Of a stretch of 64,000 bases of DNA, positions 21,301-33,300 are shown one piece after another. The notes under the pieces are model-generated. The model had not been told where the DNA came from, ran no database searches, and saw only the letters and a list, made by a program, of their open reading frames with translations. A program made the position numbers and the translations under genes. The first letter of the stretch is position 1; every line of letters starts with the position of its first letter. The stretch comes from Trichuris trichiura (taxonomy: Eukaryota; Nematoda; Enoplea; Trichinellida; Trichuridae): positions 124,001 through 188,000 of the forward strand of contig JBAJFE010000010.1 of assembly GCA_037903355.1 (NCBI GenBank), written 5' to 3'.

Positions 21301-23831
21301 GAAGCTAGTATAAAGTCTGCAAGAAATTTCTTTCTTAAATTTGTGCAATGTAGATCTCATGATTGCTTGAAAGGACGATAGATACAATCTGGTTAAATTC
21401 TTATAAGCGAATTGTTGAGTCTTAATTATCCTACAACTTGTTTCCACTTAGAAGCGACTCTGATTTCCACAAAAGATTGACCATTACAGGGTAAAGTTTT
21501 CTCTCGGCGGAGTAGACCTATCTTGTTGCTCTACCTGTAATAAAGTTTATTAACTTTTGCACTTAACCTTTTCATGAAGGAGGAGCTTATTGGTGCGGTT
21601 AGCGACAGGAAAACGTATTTACTGTTTGCTCAATAAAAAACCGCAAGCAGCGCTGCTCCAAGAACTGTTGGTCGGTTGCATTAGCAAGATTTTGTTTCCG
21701 CACCCGCATAATCTGGAAAATGTGGAGAACACAACGTGGCTGCTAATTTTTTCAACGTTCAGGACCTTCCTGGTTTGTCTTCAGCGATCGTCAAAGAACA
21801 TTACGCATAAGTGACTGGAGGCGCTTAGCCACACATGCTAACATTTATTTAATAAATAAACCGCTTTTTAGTGCAATAGCTGAGGGTTCGTGGCAGTATA
21901 CTTGAGAGCGTTGATAGGCGTATTAATAGCTTTGCGTTTGGCGACAGAAGTTCATTGGGAAATATTCAACATGTTAAATTAGCGATTTTTGATCCTCTCT
22001 ACTGTTGGTCCGTATAAAATAATTTATCTGAGCAGTATACTACTTGCAGTCGGTATCTCAATGCAGATTGGATATTTTTACTGAGAAGGTGCGAATGGAT
22101 AGGCAATGGCAATGCTGAAACAGGGAGCAATTCAGTGGAAGACGCAAGTGTGCAACGTATACTGTGAAGTGGGATCCATCTTGACGGTAAACATGGATAA
22201 CCAAAAGCATACTTCCTTTTGAGTATTCAATATCTCATGCAATCCATTGAATACATACTAAAAGTGCTAGACAAAGTGGATGTCAGCTTCGCTAACGTAC
22301 ACTTTGCATTACCTGAATTTGAAAGGGTTGGATTGGAATGAACTCCCGTACGACGAAAACGCTACCGCGTCATCTGTTTCTGTAATGGCTGAACAGTAAC
22401 CGGCTACAGATGCATGAGTATCCGCTCTCGTTTAAAGTTTAACATGGTGCTTCTGAAGCTTATCTCTGCTGCTTGTGCTCTTCGTATTAACGCCATAAAT
22501 TTCACTAACCCATCTCATGGCATCGCATGTTCATCAGATGATTTCCTTCTTTGGATTTTTTGCCACCTCTGCTCATCCTTCATAGCTATGTTTTTCATAT
22601 TTCTTCCCTGGTTCTTTCCAGGATTTCTAGGATACAGAAAAAGCTTCAGTCACACTTGCCAAACATTAGCACAAATTGCATGTGCTGCAGAGTCATCCTG
22701 GTTTAGATATCCCTGGTCCTATGCTCTCTGATCGCTGCCCACCCAGACGTCTTAAGCATCTACCTCACCTACCACGTACCTGGGAATCACTCGCTTATCA
22801 GCTGTTCTTTGCTTCGGAAAAATATCAGTCACCTTGTTACTATGAAGTTTCTTCACATTATTCTACTTTTTCTCAGAGCAAGTCAGTTTCCACCCCATAC
22901 ATGCTTGTTAGCCCATGACAGTCGGCAACTGACTTTCATTTTGACACTCTTTATTAGGAGTAACAGGTTTGCAGTTCGCTCCGGGAGCTCAGCAGGCGAA
23001 AGGACAGCAGTAGGAGACGCAAGCGCTGCGACAGAGCATCAAAATAAAGAATTCAAAGCGACCAAGGATCAATTATTGCTTCAGGTCCCTGACAGCCATG
23101 GGTTGACGTCAACATTAGTTGGTTACAGATTTGCCTTTGATAATTCATCGCTGAGGACACTTCACCGAAGCTGCTCACTCCGTACGTTGTGAATCAGTAA
23201 TCCGATCCTGTTGCCGTAGAACGATGCTCAGCTGCATGAGGGGAAATATTGTGGTGGACTGCTAAACCTTAATGAGTCAACACACTTTCGATTATAGCTT
23301 TTATTGTTCCAAAACCACAGCTAATCAAATTGTTACGATGCACGCTTCACTAGACCCGACCTTTAGCTGTCTGTCTAACGAGTCTCTCTCATCCCCCACT
23401 CTGTTCCTATACTGTACCCTTCCACCTGCATTCCGCAGAACATGCACATCCTTTACAATTACACTATGTTGAAAGACCTGCTGTTCTCGCATTGTGATCA
23501 GTTCTAAACAACCTAAGCCGAAGATACCGTTAACTAAAAGCTTCCTATACCTGTTGATAGTTTTGCATTTTGTAAAGCAATTGATTTCGTCTTGACGTTC
23601 GAAACGGCGTTTGTAATGGCCTTCTTGTACGTAGTTCGTCCGTTCCTCTTATTACTGGAATTTCAATGCATATTGGCCTAAACATTCTTTGATTTAAGCA
23701 TTCAGTTGCTGAACTGGTAAGCACTAGCATCATTATACTGGTCAAACGTAGCGATTCAATTCGTGTTCATGCACTAATGGGTTTCGCACGCTGTAGGAGT
23801 TTTGCATAAGAGTTCGGCAAAATTGTTTGCC
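21301..23831. other. Intergenic stretch, no recognised gene
   Basis: Several open frames of 60-130 codons on both strands (for example 22414-22731 and 22809-23192) show no recognisable domain or splice pattern. No repeats were noticed. Confidence 0.45.
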
Positions 23832-23840
23832 TTACAAATT

Positions 23841-24201
23841 GAAAATAGGATGCTTCATAACGGGCTGTTGTTTCATGGTTGTAAGGTCTTCTACGGCTTT
23901 TCCCGTTTATTTTGTCTGTGCTGGTATCTGTAATTGAACGAAACAACTGCTCTACCAACGGATGGATGAGCCGTTACTAAGAAAAATTGTACAGGTATCA
24001 ATGCACTCAACTTTTAATTTCAAAGCTTTCGGAACGCTTTCGGAAAGCTTTGAAATTAAAAGTTGAGTGCATTGATACCTGTACAATTTTTCTTAGTAGC
24101 AGCTCATCCATCCGTTGGTAGAGCAGTTGTTTCGTTCAATTACAGATACCAGCACAGACAAAATAAACGGGAAAAGCCGTAGAAGATCTTACAACCATAC
24201 T
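23841..24201. mobile_element. Palindromic element, type 1, copy 1b (361 bp)
   Basis: Nearly perfect palindrome from about 23874 to 24199, centred near 24036 on CTTTCGGAACG / CTTTCGGAAAGC, with almost no loop. Arms contain 'ctaccaacggatggatgagc' and CTTCTACGGCTTTTCCCG. The left end extends about 33 bp past the palindrome. A 9-bp direct repeat TTACAAATT at 23832-23840 and 24202-24210 is a plausible target duplication. Arm identity is very high, so the copy is young or the arms are homogenised. Confidence 0.8.
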
Positions 24202-24384
24202 TTACAAATTAACATAATATGGACTTCTAAGGTACTAACGGAAACAACATGTTTTCAACGTCTACGTTTCGATGCTGTAGTTTATCTCTTAAGGACAAGT
24301 CGATCTAACAAATTTTGAGCATTTTGATTTCTCATGATAGAATGCCAATTAACACTCTATGGTAATAATATTATTTTATTAATA

Positions 24385-26299
24385 CAGACAGTTCTCGTAT
24401 AACGCGAGCGTTTGGTCACTTAAAAATCCTGAAAAATCTCGTGTTATATGGAATCGCGTTATAGGAGACATGTAAAGTATAGGAAAATCACGATTTGGTT
24501 CAAAGCGTCAGAAGAATTGTTTACTTGTAAACAACAACGGAGAAATATCTTAAATAAGCTGGGTTGAAACAGGAATTATGATGTACCTGAGCTATTTATT
24601 CTACCGTTAGGCACGCTGACTTATGGATCCTCTTACACGGGGTCTGAATCACATCATCTTTTACGGCGATCATACATTAACGGCAGAGCTTTTATGATAG
24701 AACTCCTTACAGCGGAGAGATTTCAAACTGGCTTTTAGGAGCGGCGTGCTTGAGTCTTTAGCTTGTGGAAAGAGTCCCTCTCAGTACTAAAATAAACGAC
24801 CTCATACCCAGGGAAGAATGGAGTTCCGTTGGACTCACTTTTCTAGTCTCACTATCCTTTGTTACGGGCGAGCTGAGGTCCTATTAGATGTGGAAGGTAG
24901 CGCTTCCTCATCGTCACGATGTTTCTTCATTGCAGTAAAGTAGAATTCGAGCTTCTTTTGTTTCGCACGTGTACTTCTTTCGTGCAGCAGCTGCTTATAT
25001 GGTTCCAAGCAAGCTCGGATACTTCTTGTGGTTTTCGCGCTGCGTTCTGCATTGCAGTCATTGTCTTCGAGCCATTGTAAACGCTGTTCAATAGTTTCCA
25101 GAGTATCTGACAGCTCAGCAGTGGTCATTTGTCGCGGAGGGGCCGGCGGAACTTTCTGATTTTGATCTTCTTCTCCTCTTCCTTCTGCTTCCCCTGCTAC
25201 GGAAAGTTCCTGCAGCTGCTCGGTGGTCACCTTTTCTTTGACCAAGTTTTGTACTTCTGTTGGAAATGTTTGCGCGGCATCGACGTCCGCGCTTCCTGCT
25301 TCGCCACAGAGACGAACATTGTGAAAACGGTATCGATTCTTGAAACGGCAGAACCAACCACTACTAGCAGTAAATGGAAGAATTTCAGTAGGATTTGTAG
25401 ACTGTTTCTTAAGGTCTTCGTAAATGATAACTGCTTTTTGTCTGATAGTGAAAAACGTTGTTCCTATTCTTTTCATCGTTTCAGTTTCGATCCAAATGCT
25501 GAGTAGTTTTTCCATTTCTTCCAGTATCTTAGGCCTTGTTCTTATTGACATCGCAATACTTGAACTGGTACCGCTTACGCAAGTCTGTTTAATTTTTTCT
25601 GCATTGCTCCTAATGGTCCGCAAGGTTGATTCCTTTATGCCGGTAGCTTTGACGATATCCCGTGTCGTCTCATTCCGTTCATACCGTTTCAGTATCTCAA
25701 GTTTCTCTCCAACAGTCAGCGCCTTTCTTTTTCGACCACTACCAGCGGACTTCGAATCAAGAGGCTTAGACATTTTCAGATACTTAAAGGCTATCCTCAA
25801 ATCGCGGATTCAGACAAAATACTTACGAATTGAGCTCGCAATCAGACGGTGTGAATGCTTTCCGAATTCTGTGCTAGCGTACTACGACTCACTGGAAAAC
25901 CTCTAGGATGCCTGCGCTTCGGGAGAATTGAAAATGGAAACGTCGTCTGTACACATGTTCCTGCCGGCGAGAAGTATTCCACTGAACATGAATACCGATC
26001 AGTAGCCTGTTTGAGTATGCATATCGCAGGGTGCACAGCTGAGTCGGGCACTACTTCTGATAAGAATCCTAAACGTTTTTGTCACATTTCGCTTGTTCGT
26101 GACCGAAGAATGCGCATAAGCTAACAGCGCGGCCTTTGTTTGTTCTCGGTGGATGAAAACACGGGGAGACTTTGCCATACGCCTACGCTTTCTAGCCGGC
26201 GAAATCGCGTAAGAGCGAAAACAGAATCGCGTTATGTGAGAAAGTGCTACGATTTCAAAATCGCGTACGAGCGAAAACGCGTTATACGAGAACTACCTG
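24385..26299 (-). mobile_element. Tigger/pogo DNA transposon, internally deleted
   Basis: Terminal inverted repeats: at left CAGACAGTTCTCGTATAACG from 24385, at right CGTTATACGAGAACTACCTG ending at 26299. They match over TAGTTCTCGTATAACGCG apart from a small shift. Further inverted copies of the subterminal 'atcgcgtt' motif lie at about 24450-24465 and 26210-26240. TA flanks the left end (24383-24384); the right flank is TG, so the TA duplication is not intact. It encodes one minus-strand ORF without a DDE domain. Confidence 0.8.
24862..25800 (-). CDS. Tigger-type DNA-binding protein lacking the DDE transposase domain
   Basis: An uninterrupted 312-codon frame. Residues about 22-75 form a CENP-B/pipsqueak helix-turn-helix (GRKRKALTVGEKLEILKRYE). 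Residues about 90-168 form the second, Tc5/CENP-B-type helix-turn-helix (GWFCRFKNRY). After residue 190 (TEVQNLVKEK), where full-length relatives go on to the DDE catalytic domain, the frame jumps directly to VTTEQLQEL. It then continues with the usual C-terminal tail (ERSAKTTRSIRACLEPYKQLL). About 240 residues are therefore missing in frame. It may bind the element ends but cannot catalyse transposition. M10 is an alternative start (MSKPLDSK). Whether it is expressed is unknown. Confidence 0.78.
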   Translation of the reverse strand: MRIAFKYLKMSKPLDSKSAGSGRKRKALTVGEKLEILKRYERNETTRDIVKATGIKESTLRTIRSNAEKIKQTCVSGTSSSIAMSIRTRPKILEEMEKLLSIWIETETMKRIGTTFFTIRQKAVIIYEDLKKQSTNPTEILPFTASSGWFCRFKNRYRFHNVRLCGEAGSADVDAAQTFPTEVQNLVKEKVTTEQLQELSVAGEAEGRGEEDQNQKVPPAPPRQMTTAELSDTLETIEQRLQWLEDNDCNAERSAKTTRSIRACLEPYKQLLHERSTRAKQKKLEFYFTAMKKHRDDEEALPSTSNRTSARP

Positions 26300-29104
26300 T
26301 GATTGTGTAGCTTTTGGGATTAGTGGTGCGCTGTAATCAGCGCTGCGTAGAAAGAGAATGCGGTTTAGTTTTAGCTGTAGTGCTATTTGCCTTAATGTCT
26401 TCGCATGGCGTACCTGCAAGTTTTGGCGGTCCCACAATGCTTTGGCATTTTCTTGCGTGTTGATTGATTTAAACTATATTTTGATGCTGGCTTAAGTTAT
26501 CGGTTAAGTCATTCTGTTTGACAAGAAGTTTGCTCGCACAAAAAGTTTAAACATCCTATGTTTTAACGCGCGTTTAGTCAGTCGCCTTGCCTTCTGGCAA
26601 GGTGCTTCAGCTTAAGTAGAGATTTAGTATATATTTTCTCGCTAATGACTTGAGTGTGCGGTCATTGAGTCTACTCAAGCTAATACTCCTTTGCTCTTGT
26701 GGCTTCCAATGACTTTATTGACAAAAAGTTTTTGATGACAATAAAAACTTTCATTGTCTCTTCCACGAGTCTGGATTAGAGAAGGGTCTGGATTAAGGAG
26801 GTTTCACTGTAAATGTAAGAATGGAAGGGCAATTTTTCTTTAGGTTGGATAAAGATAGGATCATTGCTAAGGTATTTGTTTATTTTTCTCTGCTCTAGTT
26901 GTCAGTTAATAGATGAAAGCAGTTCGTGTTGGTCTAAGAGTTCTTGACAAAAGGATGGATCATTCTATTTCATACGAAAGGTGTTACGTCAGTCTAAGTT
27001 TGCACACCCATAGAAAAACTTTTGTAGTGGCAAAGCTATCGCGTCAAAAAGTGGCTCTACGTCTAACCCTGTTCTTCGTACGATGTGATAGCGTTTTAAG
27101 TATGTTTTTCAACTTTTTGCTCGTTTATGTTTTAATTAGGAGCTGAAGTGTGGAATGCCCCTACTGAGGAACAATCTGCACAAATCGTTTTAGAAGTAAA
27201 GAAGTTTAATTTTTAAAATTATCCTCTGTGGTCCAATTATTTTAAACGATTTTATTAGTGTAGTCTGTTTGTCTTCTTTTGTTGTGTACGATTCTTAGCA
27301 AAACGACTCTTTAAGAAACGAGAGAAATGACTGTCTGAAGAAACAAAGTCTGTTGAGTAAAAGTGGATGGCAGACCAGCATTAAGCCGTCTTCCTAGAAA
27401 AGTATATTGGTAGCATTTCCATTGTGTTCACGCATTGTCGAACTGGATGTAAATGTAAATGGTCAGGAGAAATAGCAGTCGAGTTTAACGGTAAGAGACC
27501 AGTAATTTAGTAAAACTATTTGTCGTTTTCCTTGCTTTCGTAACTAGCTCTCAGTACACCACTTTACCTACGTTCTGCCTAACCCAGCATTGCTCTTATT
27601 TAATGTTGCCCACCATTCCTTTGTGGCGTCATTTTTGATTCAGAAATGAGCCATTAATGACGCCATTTTAGAATTCAGCACGCCTTCCAGTAGTCATCTT
27701 TAATAACGGTATGATCTGCTGATGAATTTCTGTAGCATATAAGTCTGTCAGCTTTTGCTTGAATGTTTCGACACCTTTTCATTTGGGGGAATATTACTCC
27801 ACTTCAGTGATTTTCGTAACGTACGATTACGCTTGCGCTAAAAACTGGAACAGCGGCTTCCTGAAAGCTTTGCCTAATAAAAGTTTTGACGAGATGAACA
27901 TTCCGTACTTCAATTGTACATTTCTACACGTCAGTTAGAAAGAGCTTCATTTTTAAAGAAATAGATATGATTTGCTTTCAATCACTATGCTTTGTAAGGC
28001 AAATTAGGCCACACCTATAAGGTCGCGTTCAATTAAAACGTGACAATCTACAAAAAACGTTTTATGGAGTACCTAGTTTCCGAACTCTTGATCAACTGCG
28101 GTTATTTCGTGTGCCACATGTCATTTAAATTCACTTGAGTAATCTATTTGTTAATCCCCTTATTACGGTCTTACAGAGTGTCATAACTGACAGGGTAGTT
28201 TGCTCAGCGTCCTTTTGAAGCATATCAGAGTCTAGAACCGGCAAACGTTTAAGTCGTAACTTGTCTCCAATGACAGAAATCTTAAGAATTTAGCTAACTT
28301 TCGCCGCAAGCAATAATTGAGGATGCCTGTTAGTGTTCATTCGACCTACAACCGAAGATAACCTGTTTTGCAAGCCTTTTTCACCTAAACCGTGCGAAGG
28401 AGCCATTTTACGTCAAGAGCAACGCCATAATCGATTGCGACAATGAGGTAGCAATAAGCGAGGTACAGAATGCACTCTTTAATGTGTACCAGTACTGAAC
28501 CTTACCGAGCTAATCCCACTCCTTCTCGTGGGCCTATTCAGACGCTCTACTTAATACACACCCCCTAACATCGCTGATGACGGAACAAGAACAGATCAGA
28601 TAGGTATGATATCTGTATGTTGCGCTTTCTCTAACAATTAATTCTTCTCTTCGCTGGCAGTGCATTTTTTAGTTTAATTACAGACCTGTAAAACTACGGG
28701 AAAAAGCTATGACTAACAATCAACGTAGAAAAAACCACCGTTTTGTTTTGCGCAGGCTACAGGCATTTTTACGTTGGAGGAGTACAAATGAACACGTTCT
28801 TCTCTTAATCGAACGTGTGAATTGAAGAAAAACAAAATCCATCATGTCCCGTACGAGTCTGAGCAGGCATGAAATTCTGGGAAACCATTGCAAAAATAAA
28901 GATTAGGAGCTCACAGCACAGTTTAGTTTCTTTATGACTTTCCTACGAGTACGTGTTAAAACAATTCTTTTAATCCAATGAAAGTCTTTTTGCAATAAAT
29001 TTAATAGTTTGTTCGTACAGCAGATGCAGAATAGGAGACTAAACAAACGTTAACAACAAACACAAAAAGGGCAACCCCAATGGGAGAGGTCACAAAAAGT
29101 CCTA
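26300..29104. other. Gene-free stretch with one possible pogo-like end
   Basis: No coding signal. At about 26767-26811 the sequence GGTCTGGATTAAGGAGGTTT followed by CACTGTA resembles the terminus of a pogo-like element read inward on the minus strand, but no partner end was found. At 28665-28715 a weak relic of palindromic type 1 (TTTAGTTTAATTACAGA, CGGGAAAAAGC) is visible. Confidence 0.35.
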
Positions 29105-30340
29105 ATGCGAGGGATGTTTTGAAAGTTCTCGGAAAGACGCCGCAGTGTCTAAGAGGACGCCAACCGGTGGGCCATAACATGCTTAATCTTATCTCCGTTG
29201 TCTTCAGACTTGTACGGAGAGATGGCCTTATCCGATGCTGCTCCTAAAGTAATCGTTTTTCTCATGACATGGAAAATCTTTGTTTTGAGGTCAGAGCTAA
29301 CATTAAATTTCTATCCAAGCATGGTTGGTAGGTGAATAGGATTATTCAATCTTTGCTACAGCTTTACAGAAGTAGTACATCATCCAAATCAGTTGTCTAT
29401 GTATGAATAAGGCGTTTCAAAAGGGGCAGAGAGGCCATCGAAGACGACCTGAGAGCGGTAAGACAAGCAACCGCAAGGAGCGAAGGAACCGCGGCCCTTG
29501 CCCGGAACCTAGTGGAAGCAGGCCGCAGAATTACTATCAGGAAGATTGCTAGAAGGGCTGGGATCTCCTTCCATTCAGCATTTGGAATACTGCATGAAAC
29601 GCTTGGTGTGAAGAAGCTTTCAGTTCGGTGGGTCCCGAAAGCAAAGAACAGCTAGTTCGGCGCGTTAACATTTCTCAGGAGCTTTTAAAGAAGATTGAAG
29701 CAAATGAAACCTGGTTTTTTGACCGTATCGTTACGAGAGATGAAACATGGATTTACCAATATGACCGAATGCCCAACTCAAGCAGTGCTTACCGAAGGGG
29801 TCAGCTGGGAAGGTTATGGTGACCATATTCTGGGCCTCGGACGGAGTAATTCTGACTGACTTCCTCAAAGGAGACCGAACAGCCACAGGAAAATAGTACA
29901 AAGCAGTATTGCGAAGATGGACAGCACTGGCAGGAAAACGGCGTGGCAAGAGGCACTTTGGTGTCCTTTTCCATCACGATAACGCGCCGGCTTATTTGTC
30001 AAGGATTGTGAGGACTGTTCTTCGTGAGTTTCGGTGGGAAGTCATTCCACACCCGCCCTGCAGTCCAAATGTTGCCCCGTCCGACTTTTTCCTCTTCCCA
30101 AAGTTAAAGGAACATTTAAAAGCCACGTTGTTCTAGTCCATGGATGACGCGAAACACGCCGTCTCGACTTGGTGCACTACACAGCCCCTAGGATTCCACA
30201 GGGAAGGTCTGCGAAGGTAGCAACACGGTCCGAAGAAATTCCTAGAGGTTGAAGGAAGATAGGCTGCAAAATAAGTTTGATATCATTGCAAATAAAATTT
30301 TTATTTAATTTTTCCGGGAACTTTTCGAAAAACCCTCATA
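29105..30340 (+). mobile_element. mariner transposon, inactive
   Basis: Length about 1.24 kb. Left end CGAGGGATGTTTTGAAAGTT followed by CTCGGAAAG (29108-29136) is inverted and imperfectly repeated at the right end TTTCCGGGAACTTTTCGAAA then AACCCTCA (30311-30338). A TA follows the right end. Transposase pieces on the plus strand fill the interior. Confidence 0.85.
29405..30136 (+). pseudogene. mariner transposase (DD34D), frameshifted
   Basis: Fragments in three frames: 29405-29652 carries the N-terminal helix-turn-helix (RRITIRKIARRAGISFHSAF, then LHETLGVKKLSVRWVPK). About 29628-29822 carries the first catalytic Asp in RDETWIYQYD. 29830-30136 carries VLFHHDNAPAYLS with the second Asp and PPCSPNVAPSDFFLFPK with the third. 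The spacing of 34 residues between the second and third Asp is kept. The usual YSPDL is CSPNV. Stops and frameshifts make the gene dead. An even more damaged N-terminal part may lie at about 29270-29330 (KFLSKHGW). Confidence 0.85.
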
Positions 30341-33300
30341 AAAGCTGGTACTCTAAAGTTGTGTTACGAAATCTTCATCGTATACTGCAAACGTAGTAAG
30401 GAGTACTAGACAAAAAATTTCGATTCACTGTGGTACTACCGTATTTGGAGGACGGAACGACATTATAAATTTAAATCCGAAACGCGACAGCATATTTTTA
30501 GTCACTGGCCTAACAGAAACGTCAAGAACAGCACAAGGCTAAAAGGAACTTCGACGTAATATAGCAAAGAGAGAAAGAGCTGCTAATTTAAAACATCTTC
30601 GAAACATAACGTACTCTGACCTGAATGGAATGAACATTATCCAGTGGTGACAAGCAGAAGTCGGACACTGCATTCGATTGGGGCGAATCATTTCGTGGAT
30701 CAAAGCATGGTGACTCCGCCGTTGAAGACCTATGACCCATGGGTACAGCCAGGGGTGCTATTCATTTGCATTCTTAATTGCGCCTAAATCGAGCTGCTAA
30801 TGTACACTTTTCTCCATAGAAAGCCAGATCTCATAACGCTCACCCATTATCCCGTTGGTTTCAAATTTCACGAAATCTATAATTCCTAAAAAATGAGAAA
30901 GTTTACTAAGTTTAAAAATGAGAAAGTTTCCAGCTTCTCAGGATTGCTGTTGCAGAAGGTATCCTCGTCGAAGTTCTACTTTCACAGCTCGTTGCTTCTT
31001 GCATTGGATGTCGCCGTCATCAGATGTCAGTTCGTCATATAACCGTAGGTCTGTGCTCAGGAAATGCATACCGTAACTCGATTGTGCAAAGGACCCTAAA
31101 ATGAGGCTACCTATGTCTTTCATTCTTAGCCAGGAAGCAAGCTGCGTGTGCGGAAAAACCACTTGCCAGTAGAGTTAGGCTCACAAGTACGGGGGTCCCT
31201 GAATTACAATGGATTCTGACTTGTCATAGGTTCTATAGCGAGGTACATTACTTCGAAATTTGTATTTTATTATTTGTATGTACCACCGTAGGAGTTAGCC
31301 ACTGCGAGAAATTCGCGACACCTGACCGCCAGATCCAAGCGCCTTCTTTAGTTACAAGGAAGTGCACAGCGGAATACAGAAAAGTACAGGAACAAAACTT
31401 GGTGTATTCCTAAAGCAGCCTACTCCTGGTATGCTGTCAACCGTCTTAGGGGTGCCTTTTTCTATCTATCATTGAGTCAGACAGGGCGAGGGAACTTCAT
31501 CGGGTTTCGGTATAGCATCACTGTCTTCTTGTAAGTACCAGTTGGGTACACTGAACGGATCAGTGAGCTGTCGTATGTGTAATGTAGTCGCCACATACGA
31601 TGTTCTGTGTTATTAACTCCAGAGCAGAATTGCTGGATTATAAAGCAGTTTTTTACGACACGGTTTTCTTTAGCTGTAAGCTATTTTAAGAGTATAACCT
31701 TGTTAGGACAAGCTGCACGGAACTGGACGTTCAGTCGGTTCTAATCTTCAGTATGCGTTCGTTACAGTTCGTCTTATCAGTTTCGCCGCAAGGATCTCCT
31801 ATCGTGACAGCTCGCTTTGCCTAAGCTGAAATCTGTTGAATACTGTGGAGTTCAGCATGTACCAATGATGACGATGAACTAACGTCTGGCCAACGGAAGA
31901 AATGGGGAAACTCCTCCTAGGAAACCTCCGTCGCTGCTATTCGGTTCAGCTTTAAACGCACTGGTTGGGCAGTTCGACTTGCGATGGAACGCTTGGAACG
32001 ACATGCATAATTAGTCGGGGACTCCCTGTTTTGCCCTGTCCGGGAAAAACTGATTAAATTTTATGATTGAACATAGAATATTTCGGATTGATCTTTAATG
32101 TTTTGCATTTATTTTTTACCTTTATGACGGTTAGAAAGTACACGTTTTAGTGCTCAGCGTTACTACAGCTGCTCTTGTGCCCTCATTGGCAGAGTAAACA
32201 TGAAGAATGAAGAATTTAGTGACATAATTAATGGTTACAATTAATAGCAATTTAACCGCCTATTTACCAGTTCTACAGCAAGGAGTCATATTCGAACAGT
32301 TAGGTTTCACTTTCTCTTCGCCCGAAATAGAGGAGTTGATTTACGCGTTGGAAGTTGATAAAGGGCGAAAGATTGACAGTAAAATATACTCTCAGTCTAT
32401 ACATCGGTGTTTACAATAATGAACGAACAGAACGCTTATTGAGTAAATGTGAGACATGAATATGGGTAGGTTCAAATCGCGTCATGTTGCCACTTTTATT
32501 TATTTTAAAAATTATGTTATTAAGATACTGCTTTACTGTTTCACTACGTGAGTTCTATTTTTATTTTTGGTTTTCTCGAGTTCTAATTGACTTTGCCTAC
32601 CGGTAGAAAGTGCTTCCAAGAAGACGGGATTTTCTGTTTTAGAAACCAACACCTGCTTCAAACTGCATTTTCACGCTGTCTCTGTGGATTCTTTTTTTCT
32701 GTTTTATTTTACGCGCTGATGGCAAGGCGAGATGGAAGCCTAAAAGCTCTGAAATGAAAAGATAACAAAACTTGAACGGTTTATGCTCATATATTGCCTA
32801 TGTAAAAACAAGCACTCTGGTTAGAAAAAGTTCAAAAATTCAGTAGAGGTTGATACATCATTTGGAAAAGCAAAGGCAATTTACTACAGTATTTTTACGA
32901 ATAGATTGCTAAATATCAATTCGTATAATGCTTTACTTTGTAGGTGATCTGTCAAGGCAGGAGCAGGTCCGGTCTGCGCAATCACAATGTCGCATTCAAA
33001 TGAGGTTTTCGCCACCCACCAGCACTTCAGTACAACAACGATGCAGCATTACCCTCTACGCCCAGTTGAAAGGGGAGCGGAGGATTGCAGGCACTTACCA
33101 TTAATGTGGGCAAACCTTCGCTTGAAGCGTTGCATGTGAGTTTTTCAAAAAGAAAACTAGAAATTTTTGCACGTGACCTCCCTGTAGATTGATGGAAACA
33201 AGTTTCTGAACACAAAGGCATACCCACAGTAGCTGTTCATGTCCGCCACCTGCGTAACAGGATTGTAGTTTGTGATGTCGTCTGCTGAAGTAGTGGGCAA

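Noticed and set aside
22414..23192. Overlapping open frames of 80-127 codons
   Set aside because: Different frames overlap, none shows a motif or plausible splice sites.
32469..32480. GGTTCAAATCGC resembling a tRNA B box
   Set aside because: No A box or cloverleaf-forming sequence at the right distance.
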